DNA of 64,000 nt from Hemerocallis citrina (taxonomy: Eukaryota > Streptophyta > Magnoliopsida > Asparagales > Asphodelaceae). Where the stretch lies: positions 148,999,363 to 149,063,362 of the forward strand of contig CM030358.1 of NCBI GenBank assembly GCA_017893485.1. Reading direction: 5' to 3'. The translations under genes and the position numbers were made by a program. Shown in pieces: positions 43,601-55,600 of the stretch (position 1 is its first letter; each line of letters begins with the position of its first letter). Below the pieces are notes generated by a model. That model was not told the DNA's origin and made no database searches. It worked only from the letters and a program-made list of their open reading frames with translations.

Positions 43601-46600
43601 TATCCAACTCCTCAGGTGCCAAATAGCGAATCGCATCCATGCAACTTGCCGATTCGTCGAGAAAACTGTCGTGCCTCTTGACCTGCCAATCGGGGACAAA
43701 TATCTTCAGCTCATCAGTCAGGATTGTATCGACCTCCGCGGTAAGAGGCGGGGCCTCTAGAGCTAGGGCCGCAGACAAAGAAAATCCACCAGCAACAGTA
43801 GTAATTGGGGCAGCATGGGGAGGCTCTAAGTCCACCACAGGAGTAGCAACCCCCAAATTCCTGGTAACCTTTGACGGCGTGGGCTTAAGGGCTGGCCTCT
43901 TTCTCTTCTTCTCTTCGGGACTCTTACTGCTCAAGCCCAATCTTTTAGACATTATCGCGTCGAAATCCATACCAATCTCTCCTGCAAGAGAAGACACAGA
44001 GATGATAAGGCAATGAAAGAAATGGATACAACGCAAAAGATAAAATAAACATATAAAAGGAGACGCGTACTAGGGTTCATCAAGCTGAGACCCCCTTGAA
44101 AAGATCCTCCTCGGTTATCTCTCTCCAACCCAAAGACGACCGAGCTAAAAGAGCTCTCACCATATCTAACTCCTCAGAACTCAAAATCGGATCTACCTTT
44201 GCCCTCTTTGGCACCGTCTTCCTCCACGCCGTTGGAGTCTCCCACGGCTCACGATTGCGAATCACAAAATACTTATGCCTCCAGCTCTTAATTGAATCGG
44301 GGTTTTAACTTCACACCTTTACGGTGAGTGAGATAGAACTGATACTCTGCTCTATTATTCTGGTGGATCTTGTATAACATTCGCCGCACATTGAGCCGCG
44401 GCTCGAACCCCGCAGCCTGGCAGTGTAGCACAAATTCATTAACATGTCTCCACATGTTCAACATACATTGTATCGGGCCAAACCGTACCACCTCATAACC
44501 TCTCTCACAAACTGGTGGATAGGAAGACGGAGCCCCTCATGAAAGGCGTTGAAGGGGAAGACACACAACTTTGGAGAGCTAGGCGAATATGCTCTAACTC
44601 CGGGGCTTGGTAACGCCAACTCAAACTCCGCTGGGATCTTGTAACACTCGTATAGTGAGTAAATCCGCCTTTGTGAATATCGAAGAAATCTACTTCGGAA
44701 TGTTCGCACGGCTCATTCTCTTCATAAAATCGCGTTATGCCTTACTCGACTCGTCTCAGCTCTTCGGCGGAGTACTCTCTAACTCCGCTGATATGCGACA
44801 CTGCGATCGAATATCTCCCAAACTCCTCCATCCTCCTGTCTATCTCTACAACTGTCTCCATGACAGCCAAATGAGACTCCTCGATGTCTTTCTCCTTCTC
44901 CATTCTAGAAAGAGGGGTCGGTGGTTGTGCTTCGACACGACCGGAGGGGAGGTCTCACCGCCCGAGGAAATCGTAGACATCTTAATAAATAATAAATATA
45001 TTACCTCTTAAAATGACAACTACGGTCGGAATCCCTCGTCGGAGATCAGAAAAATTTGCCGGAGTTTTTTTAGAGCGAGTTTTTGCCGCACAACAAGAAA
45101 TTTTGAGGGAGAGGGTTTGAGAAAGTAAGGTAGAAGTGGGAGGGAGGATTTATAGATGGTCACGCGATGGTTGGGCTTCCGAGCTCGCGGGCCCTCAAAA
45201 CAATGGGGAAGCCCAACAGATAGAAACACGCAACGGTCGAGAAGCCAAAGTGACAAAATACGTTGACTGGTCAACGGTCAAACGCACAATGCGCCACGTG
45301 TCGGTTCGGCGAAGCATCTCCAACGTTCAGTGACCAAAATCGAATAGATTGATTCCTAATTGAAAAATGGCGCAAAATGCATTGACTAGTCAAACGGTCA
45401 ATAGTCAATGCGCTACGTGTTGCCTCGCCCGAAGCATCTCCAACGTTCGGCGACCAAAACCGAACAGATTGATTTCCGATTGAAAAATGGCACAAAATGT
45501 GCTGACTGGTCAATGGTCAATGCGCCACGTATCGCCTCGGCGAAGCATCTCCAACGTTTGGTGACCAAAACCTAACAAATCGATTCCTAATTGAAAAATG
45601 GTGCAAAATATGTTGACTAGTCAAACGGTCGATGCGCAACGTGTCGCCTCGGCGAAGTATCTCCAATGTTCGGCGACCAGAACCGAACAATGGAAAACCA
45701 GACTAAAACGGGGTGAAACGCGTTGACCCGTCAATGGTCAGCACCGCGTGTCATTGAGTCGAACATGCCACGTAGTTCGGCGACGCGATCCAAGCAGATG
45801 GAAAACCGAATTAAAATGGGGTGAAGAGCGTTACAGTCAATGCCACGTGTCGTTGCGTCGAAGATGCCACGTAGTTCGGCGACATGTGCCGAGTAGATGG
45901 AAAATCGAACTGAAACAGTGTGAATAGCGTTGACCAGTCAATGCTATGTGTCGATGTGCCGAAGGAGCCACGTCGTTCGGCAGCGCTCGTCGAACAGATC
46001 GAAAATCGATCGAAAATGGGCAAGGAAGCGTTGACCGGTCAACGTCAGCACGCTGCTTGATCTTCTCGATTTTCGCGTGCACCGCAATCGACATTCTAGA
46101 TTCGTCCACATCATCATGATATATTTTTAATTCTTTTCTTTAATTATTAATTCGGATTTATTATTTAAAAAATCCAAAAAATAATTAAAATTTTGGAAAA
46201 TTAATAAAAAATTCTAAAAATAATTATTGATTCGGAAAAGAATTTTAAATTTCGAAAAAATAATTATGAAATTAGAATTCCTGAAAATTAATTATTGAAT
46301 TTTGGAAAATGGATATAAAATTCGAAAAATGATTAAAAATTGAAAAAAAAATCCAGAAAATTTAAAAATTAATTCTGAGTATTTTGCAAACTCAGAGAAG
46401 CATTGGTACACCCCAAGCGAGATCTAAACGTCCTCGAGAGCTCCAATAAATTTTATAAGCCATTAAAAATGGACGAACTACTCAGTCTTTAGGAGTGGAG
46501 GGCTTGTGATATGGCTAGAAATAGAACCAAATCGGGACCGTTCAAGTCAGGCATGAATCTCAAAGCCCTTAGGGGTAAAACAATAATTTCTCCTACAAAT

Positions 46601-49600
46601 GAGTCCAAAAATGGAAACTTAGTCTTTTCAAAAGCCCGATAGCCCAAAACAGATCTGCACTACTGGGTTAGGGTGATAACTCATTATAAACAAACCCATA
46701 TCAGTTAAAGAGTAATTTAAATTCATGATTATCCCTAAGAGACGGTTTAAACCAAATCTCTTTATCCTGAAGGAATTTAAACTCTATATCTTATCCGAAA
46801 ACACATGTGATCAGAGATAAATGATTTTCTTTAAATTGTTTCCAAAGGCGAGTATAAATACCCCGTTACCCCCACCATAATAAAGGTAATCAGTATCTTT
46901 ATCCAAAAAAGCTCTTTCATAATTTTTTAGATTACTGACTTGAGCGTCGGAGGATTTGTCACCGGGATCAATCCCGGTGTTTCGAACTTTTTGCAGGCCA
47001 GCAGCAGCGTTGAGAACAGTCAACATCGGCAAGTAGTAAAATGGTTAGCTTTTATTGGTTCCAAAAGAATTCACCAATCATCTGTTTGCTCCCACACCAA
47101 AAGCAGTAGCAACAACAGTCGACGGGTGGTCGACTGTTGCTACTGTTTGCTGCCACTATTGCTTCTTCGCGTCTTCTCTTCTTCTCCAACTCCAAGTTCT
47201 TCGTGTCTAAGTGTATTTGAGTCCACAATTCCTAACATGCTCTGCTTTGCTTAAGGTGGTCAGCTTATAGTATATAAGAGATCATATTGCGTGTGCACCT
47301 TTTCAAGCTGTTCGTTCTCAAACTAGTCTGAACTTGGCACCAATATGTTTATCATTGATGCTCTTGTTAGTAATTGTATTTGATGTTTGATGAGTATAAC
47401 CATATCGTTATGCCATTTTACTGATTGGAATACATACATGTATATATAGGGAAACTGTGCTCACACTTCTATACTTCACTGTTTTGGCAAAACACTGTTT
47501 TTTTTTTTTTGCCGCATTAAAATATTTGGCTAATGCTTTCATATCTCTTTGAAGTAATTAGTTAAAGGCTGTTCTTTAAAGTGATTTGTTGGTTAAATAC
47601 GAGCCTTATGGAAATATTTATTGTAAGCCCGTATACTTTAGTGTCTTGTTTCTTCTTAAGATGGTATGGTTACAATGTCTGCATAAATATCGGTATTCGG
47701 TATTCATTATTTACTGATTTGCAGTTTTCTCGTTTCATGTTGATAGTAGTTTAAACTTTTTTCTGCTATTTCACCATTTGATGCAATAAAGAGCAAAAAT
47801 AGCATGCTTAGTCCTTAGCTCACCTAACTTCTGTTGTATATTTGAGATTTTTTCATATTATGCTAGCACCTTCATTTCAATCTTTACGAGTAGTTTCATG
47901 GTTGGCTGAAAAACAAGGAATGAGAAGTTACTTGTCTTAAAAGTAATTTTGACTGACTAGATGCATTTCTACAGATGTTTTAATTCTTCTATTATACCAG
48001 CTCATGATAAGGTGTATTGTACATTGGGTGTGTTGACTATCTTTGAAGCCAGTAAAATTTTCAGACAACTACTACATCATCTGACATCTATACTAGCAAC
48101 AAAAAAAATGCATTCTTTTTAAGTACGATCATGCTTTCTACTAATTTGCACATTTACTTCTCAACAATTTATACGAGATCCATATTTTAAGTTACTAATA
48201 AAATGCACACGTGCAAATGAACAAGAAAAAAGGAACTTGCGCCGTATATGTTGTTAGAGAGGAGTATATGTTATTTTCGGATATATATTCTAATAATCTG
48301 GCGATTGAGTTTCAGCTTTATTAATTTTCTTTTTTGTTTTAGTATTGGGATATTCATTTATGCTACGGCCAAAATGTTTACTCAGTTTATTTCTTGTTTT
48401 TGTTAATTACCATGATAATCGATTGCCATTCTTCTCAAAGAATATTTTTTTCCTTTATTATTGTAGATGATTGAGAGGGAAAAATATTGTTTTTGAATAT
48501 GGTTTTTTTTAGATACTTTCGTGATTGAGAATCAGCATTATTGATTTCCCTTTTTGTTTATTATTAAGATTTTCATTTATGCTACAGCCTACATATTGGC
48601 TTAGTTTATTTCCTTTTTTGTTAATTAATTTCTTCCTTTTTTATATTTTTTATTAATATTTTCAATTTTGTAATTGTCTATATTTTCCTAGACTGCTAAT
48701 AGAGGATGTTTGAATTAATATTTCCCACTTTGAAAGTTATAATATTTTGCATTTGACTTTTCAGTATTTTCAAGTTTGTTAGTTGTTAATATTGTTCCTT
48801 ATAAATGAGAAGGAATATCTTTTTTAAATTTAACTCATTAATATTTCCAAGTTTGTTGCTTAATCATAATTTTGATCAACATAAAATGAAAGGTTGGGAT
48901 TTTATATTGATAGACTGAAAATGTTAAATTTAACCACTGGATCATCTAAACTCGTGCTTTTTATAGTATACTATATATTTACAAATATGAACTTATTGTA
49001 TCAAATACTATATCATTTGGTATTTTATGGAATATTAAGCCTATCTATCCACATCGATAAGAACTAAACCATCTCTAATATTTTGCTTATTATCTAAGTT
49101 GAAACTAACTTTTTGTGTGTGTGTTGGGGGGGGGGGGGACACAAGTAGAATCAAGGTGATTTTCATGTGATCCTTCTGACAAAAGAAAATACCATGGGTC
49201 CTCACTGTCATTTAGAGTTGCGCATAGTGTGATTTTGAAATCACTCGATCTGTATTTCTCATATTATTATTATTGTTATTGTTAAATGAATATAAGAATT
49301 ACTTCACAATAAATTAAATTGTTTTATGTTTATAAAACTATTACAAATATTAAATAATCCAATAGATGCGATGGAAAATTTCATGGATTTCTACTTAATT
49401 TTAAAAACATTCATACTAATAATGTCATATAGGAAAAAGAATAAATTATGTCAATGAGTCCTTTCATATTGTGATCCTATACAAGTGTTTTTGTCTCCTT
49501 AACTTCTTTATTATTGTGGTCTTATACAAGTGCTTTTGTCTTTCTTCCGTAACAAATTAAGACACCCTCAAACTAATCCTTCGTACACTATCACAACCCT

Positions 49601-52600
49601 CGTTACCCTTTCCGATCCCTCTTTCCCTCTTCCCTCCTCATTCGATTTCCTTTCTCTGATTGGTTCTTGTATTGGGGGGGAAAAAGTAGTAAATTTTAAT
49701 TCCCTCACTGGTTAAACATGTCCATGTCTTGCAGAATGAGGATAACATAGTTGTACTCAATATTATTCCATTGTAAAAATTTGTTTCATGTTATTTACAA
49801 AGTCACAAATGCACTGATAATGTTGGTGACAGTTATATTTAAATCATGAAACACGAAGTAAATGTTTTTGTCACTACTAGATTTATAACCAGTTTTTCAA
49901 TTGTCAAGGTAATGATAATTCTTACAATAGTGGTCCTATGTTTAAGTTAACTATGGTTGCAGTTAGTTTTTCACAAAAATGCAAAATTTTCAGCTTGCAT
50001 TGTCAATTCATAACTTTCATGGTATGGCCTACCAGTTTTGAGTATCATTCTCTGAGTACCAACAAATTGTTGAAACATAAGTTTAATGAATTTAAATTCA
50101 TTCTCAATTACAATTTACTGATTTAGTTATAACTTCAGAATACATAGGTTGACATTGGGTTTTAAGTAAGTGATGTCAGAATACAAGCAGTTTGACCCTT
50201 AAAATAAGAATCCAGTTAACATTGCATACTTGGTATGTCTGTTTTCTACAGGTCGAGACGGTGCAAACTGCTTTGCAATTTGAAAGACATGTTGTGCAAT
50301 AGTAATATATATAATTATATATGAAAACATACTTTCAATAATTAATTTTAATTAAACATGGAGATTAGATCCATATGTTGCTTAAGGCCTACAAATATTA
50401 TAGTTATTTATCAAAATTTCAGATATTTTCATTTACTGGTTATGCGTAGTTAAAATTTATTTGGCAACTTATTCAATACATAGTAAATCTTTCGCATTTT
50501 TGTTTATTTTGTTTGTTTATCTCTTTAGTAATAGTGGATTATAGTTTGTTGGCTGTTATTTGTTGAATCTCTGCAACCCCTCTTTATCATCATTTTATGC
50601 TAAATGGCAATTTTAAAAACAAGTAAACTTCATTAAGTTTTCTTTGTCAGTTGTTTATCATGTTAATGATAGATCGGAGAATATTATTTGTTTATATGAT
50701 GTTAGTACTATGTGACAATATTTTTTGCAGTTCAATGAAGAATCGCGATCTCCATTTGTGAAAAAGCACAAAACCATCATACATCCAGGGGAGGTATGTC
50801 ATAAGTGTATAGCATAGACCATAACAATTAATCACTCACATGAGGTGGATGCTGTTACTTTCATGGAATCACATGCCGAACAGTCTGCACTCTTTAGTTA
50901 TATTGTAGGAATATGACACATGTAATCTGTATATACACAATTCTAGTTTCGTTGTGCTTATTTCTTCGTGTTGAATGTTTTTTAGGCAACATAGGTCCCA
51001 ACACAGTTGATAATTACTCCTAGATTGTTTTGTACTACGCTTTTCCCTGAAAGTAGTTGGGGTAGTTGGGTTAGTTGCAATTTTTAAAGTTCAATGTTCT
51101 CGGGAAATTAGTTCAATATTGAAGGGTTATACTGTTTTCTGCTCCAATTGTTTTCTGTTATGCTTAACCCAGAAAGTTAGTTTGTAAACTTCTATTAAAA
51201 AATTGGGTAATTTGTAATCTCTTTAAAGTTCGGTTTGTGAAAGGTTACTTCAGTACTGAATAGTGGTATTGTGTTCTGTGCAGGTCAACAGAATCAGGGA
51301 ACTTCCGAACAAGAAAAACATAGTTGCAACTCATACTGACAGTCCTAATGTAAGCATGCATTTTTAATAACGAATTGCAACTTCTTGTTAAAGTTTTCAT
51401 CTTTCTTTACGCATTATGGCATATATGCAGGTGTTCATTTGGGATGTGGATTTGCAGCCCAATCGTCATGCTGTCTTTGGAGCAAGTGAATCCCGTCCTG
51501 ATTTGGTCTGTTTCTAACATCATTCTCTTGATGGTATCTATATTAAAGTTTATTCCATGAGATATCCCACCGATTCTCCTGGTTAAAAATTTCCTTTAGA
51601 CTCTAAAGAATTTAAAAAATGATTGAAAGCCTTATTTCTTAAAAAAGTTAGATGAGCTTTGAATAATTTTAAAATCAAGTAAGTTTGTTGGTATAGCTTG
51701 ATTATGTGCTTAAAGAAGTGTCCAACGTAAAAGCATAATATTGTAAAATTTGGGACACATTTAAGAAGAGCCAGACATTTGCCCAAGTAGCGTCTCTGGA
51801 GTGTTGGTGTCCCCGACAAGTGTCTTAGCACGAGGTTGGCTTGTTGACAAAAGTGTCAGTGCTACATAGCATGAAAGTTATCAGCTCTACTCTTCATTTT
51901 AGTATTTTTTTTCCTTTTTGTATTTATTTATATACTTATGTGCTGTACCTGCTGAACTGGGGAAGGTTTTGGTGGCAGGGTACGTTGTTCAACTTGCATG
52001 AATAGAAGCCAATTTGTATGCTAGTATCTCATGGATAAGTTTTTTTTTTAATCCTCTTCAATAACCTCTTACTGCTACCTGCCATTCATTAAATTGTAGG
52101 TACTGACAGGACATAAAGATAATGCTGAGTTTGCACTTGCCATGAGCCGCTTAGATCCTCTCGTACTTTCTGGAGGTTGGAATTTTATCCCCTTCAACTG
52201 ATTATGGTTTTATTTTGTGATTTGCCTCCTTATGTATCTGCTGTACACTAAAGTTAGAGGTGATACAATTTAATAAACGAGAGTTTTTAGCAGCTACCTA
52301 ATCCTTGACCATTCTTATTGTTCATTATATGTATGATATAGCACCCACTGAAATCATGCTGTCCGAGTTAAGTGTAGAAAGTTGTTCCCAGCGAAATTTC
52401 AAATCTTGAGGGACACATTTGATAGAGCAATACTGACCTTAGTATTGGTTGCAATGTTTGGATGCAGTACAATTATTGCGATTATAATCCTGAATATTGA
52501 ATTTATGGGGACACCTTAGATTCTTCCGGATACCACTGCAATGGTGTTTCAATCTTATTAATTAGGCACTATAAGAATTGCACAGTAAGTTACATTCTGC

Positions 52601-55600
52601 GGTAAAAAACTGAAAGCATCTTTTTTGTGACTGGTTCGAAAATACCCTGAAGTTTGCTATGTTTTATTGTAAATTACTCCGAACTTTGACTTGTTATTCA
52701 AAAATGCCTCGTGTTGTTTGTGATTGTATTCTATTATACATTATGGTCTTATTTCGATGTAGTTTAGGTTTACGTTTTGAGGAAAGCTCTAGAATTAGGT
52801 AGCAAGCCAAAGTGGATGAACAATGTAGAGCATTTTGAAGTAAATACAGACAATGGAGGGTAACCGAGTCATAAAATAGACACGTGAGGGTCACATGGTA
52901 ATATACCGTCAGATTTTCTAACTGTATAGAAATAGAAGGTGTCGTAGTCTCATAGAATAAAATTGGAAAATTTTAAGATACATTCTTAAATAACAGTACA
53001 AAGTTTAAGGTATTTTCCAATAAAATGCAGCAAACTTCAAGTACCTATTAAATTAGCCGTTATCTATCACTACTACTACTTTCTTTGATAAGTGGTCCAT
53101 AGTAAAGATTTTTAGAAAATATAACAAGTTATATTTAGTTTTAAATGGGTAAAATATTATATTTATAGAAACAGGAGTATCGAATTCATTGGCTTTTGAT
53201 TAAACAGTATCTGGAATTCTTTCATGAATTATCAGGATTCTATATCTAGATTAATCCAGCCTACAAGAACTGGAGGTGCATATATTGATACCACCTATGT
53301 TCAAGAAACAGTATTGGTGCTTCCTATCTAAACAGCTCAGGCAATGTGTCACAACTCTAAAAAAGAGAGAAATACTTCACTGAGAAATTGATCAAATTTA
53401 AGCCTGCTTTCAACCCTCGAGCTTTGAGTAAATTTCTGGCTTTGGATTATCTAGTGAAGGGCTTGCTCATGAACTTGGAAGGCTGGATGCTTGGCATTAG
53501 TAGGGAAATCTATCTCATTGTCCATGCAGTTAAATGATCATGCAATCAAGGAAGAATCCTTCAAGATTATTCTAAATTGTCTCTATGCATAATGAAGATT
53601 GGAATTTTGCTATAGGAAATTCATTCATCTAAGGCAAATATGTTGAGAGTTGAATCAGAACACATTAACTATTTATGTAGGGCACGAGTCAGATAACTAT
53701 GTTGGCTATGTTTTCTTAATTTCATTTAGATAAGTTTTACTTTATGACTATTGTAGGGAAAGACAAGACAGTTGTATTGTGGAGCATACAAGACCATATA
53801 TCTTCTTTATCAGAATCTGCTTCAACTGGCAAGCAGCCTGCAAAAAGCAGCAACGAAAAAACTTTAGATAGCCCTACAGTTGAACCTCGTGGTATATACC
53901 AAGGGCATGAAGATACTGTTGAAGATGTGCAGTTCTCTCCTTCGAGGTATCTACAATTTGGAAACACCTAAGTATGCAACATTGATTATTCTTAGGATTC
54001 CTTCTGGAGTAGACAAGCTGCCTACAATTGAGTTTTTTTTCTTCTTATTTTAAAATTATTGTTTCCTAAAATTTGTTTTGCAATTTCCTGTAGATGCATG
54101 ATTTGTTGCAACCATGTTGACATTTTTTTATAATTGTGTTAAAAGTGTACAGGAATTCTGTAGCGTAGGTGATGATTCTTGTCTCATTCTCTGGGATGCT
54201 CGTGTTGGTACTAGTCCAGCGGTCAAGGTAAGGTTTCTATTACTATAAGTCCTAGTGGACATTTTTTTTCATGGTTAAAAACGGTTGTTCTGTTCCTAAT
54301 GTTGAAAGTGATCTCGTCCGTAAACTAATAAATTTGCTAAATTGAGTTTATTCGTCATGAAATTATACAATTGTATCCTAGCATGGCACAGATACCTGGG
54401 CTACTATGCCTTTTCCCATCAGAATCAGTTTTGCTATGGAATTAAAAATTCCATTTAAAAGATGACAACATGTTATAAGAGGTTATCGACATGACATTGT
54501 AATGCCCCGAGATCCATATACAGGAAACTCGTGACACATCTGCTCCAAATGAGTACACAACACAGGAAGAAATCACAGGAAATTGAAACTTTATTATATT
54601 ATCATTATGTACAATGGGGTTTTTACCTAAAATTACATCATTCAATAATTTAACTCTACAAATTTGTCCTTCACATGGAAACTTCCGACTCGAATCTTTT
54701 GCTCCCACGAACAGGCAGTCCCGCAGTAATCAGACTGTAGACACGTCAGTTGAATGCAATTGACGCAAAACGGATGAAAACTGCAATTTCCCTAAATTCC
54801 CAACAAACAACATTAATGCGGAAAGAAATGTGGAAATCATACAATAGAAATGTCGGTGTATGACATGACCTAGGATCTAATGCACAACTCAAAATGCACA
54901 CGATGCTCTTATTCTAATGCATACTTGATTAGAAACGTATGCATCCTGTACTACATATTTTCCACTCATGCTTGGGCATTCTTCTGATCATAAGGTTCAC
55001 TCTCTCGCAATGTAGACCTACTCTTGTATTCGACGATCGAAATCGGTGGTCTCTCCACCCCGCCTGGGTCAGTGGTCTCTCTCCACTCTCGACAGGCTGG
55101 TGATCATTCAACTCGACTGTAGTCCTGCCGGAATCGATGGTCTTTCTCCACACCCGTACCTTACCAAAAGTCATCCGAATATAAGGCGAATCAGCAGGTC
55201 TTACCCTACTCCGCTAGAGACTCAGAGTTGACATTCTAGCTCCTTGTTCGTAATGATAACTTAGAACATAGATGTACTCATAAGGGTCCATTCCCCTAGA
55301 TTGCGACATTTTTTATCACTAAATCTCATGAATTAACAGTCGAGACCACACTGCACATGTCCTAGATGAGACAGTGCCACATGTGTCCCCTTGACAGGTG
55401 AGTACACACCAACTAGTGTTTGTCCTTATCTAATTGGTCACACGATCAAGAGCTATTACAATCTATTAACACTGATCACGTACTAATCCTTCCTAATTTT
55501 CTCTACTTAATTGCTCACTCATAAGGAACCTCCCTAGTTCCATTACTAGTCAATTGTTTGAATTGCAAAACTCATTGAAATTCAACTTACCTTTCTAAAA

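Larger units (their letters stand above)
37575..47114 (+). mobile_element. Tat-lineage Ty3/gypsy retrotransposon, complete ends, defective inside
   Basis: Two LTRs (37575-38157 and 46507-47114) start TGATATGGCTAGAAATAG and end in AACA. The 5-bp duplication ACAGT flanks the element (37570-37574 and 47115-47119). Inside, in order: primer site, gag, integrase remnant, a ~115-bp tandem duplication, a reverse-strand ORF region, a large tandem array, and the 3' LTR. The extra antisense ORF and the tandem repeats before the 3' LTR are hallmarks of the Tat lineage (Grande, RIRE2, Retand). Protease, RT and RNase H are missing, so it is non-autonomous or decayed. Confidence 0.92.
37155..47237 (-). mobile_element. 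Copia-type solo LTR split by the Tat element
   Basis: The outer parts 37155-37574 and 47120-47237 form a ~540-bp LTR that starts TGTAGTGCCCACAACGG and ends ACAATTCCTAACA. Its minus-strand start TGTTAGGAATTGTGG resembles that of the copia LTR at 27285 (TGTTAGGAATGTG). Flanks TGCTT (37150-37154) and TGCTC (47238-47242) are a 4/5 target duplication. GTCGAC motifs lie at 47118-47140. Confidence 0.65.
37109..50730 (+). other. Intron 3 of FVE/MSI4 (13.6 kb) with nested retroelements
   Basis: A GT-AG intron. About 10.1 kb of it is a copia solo LTR (37155-37574 and 47120-47237) with a Tat-lineage element inside. Without these the intron would be ~3.5 kb. The part 47238-50730 is AT-rich unique-looking sequence; it has a G13 run (49126-49138) and no coding region that I can support. 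Confidence 0.85.

Noticed and set aside
45240..46065. Regularly spaced repeat considered as a CRISPR-like array
   Set aside because: Whole ~100-120-bp units repeat without unique spacers, in a plant retrotransposon.
54146..54153. Alternative acceptor TGTACAG|GAATTC for exon 9
   Set aside because: It shifts the frame into a stop within a few codons, while AAAAG|TGTACAG restores the conserved VQEFCSVGDDS sequence.
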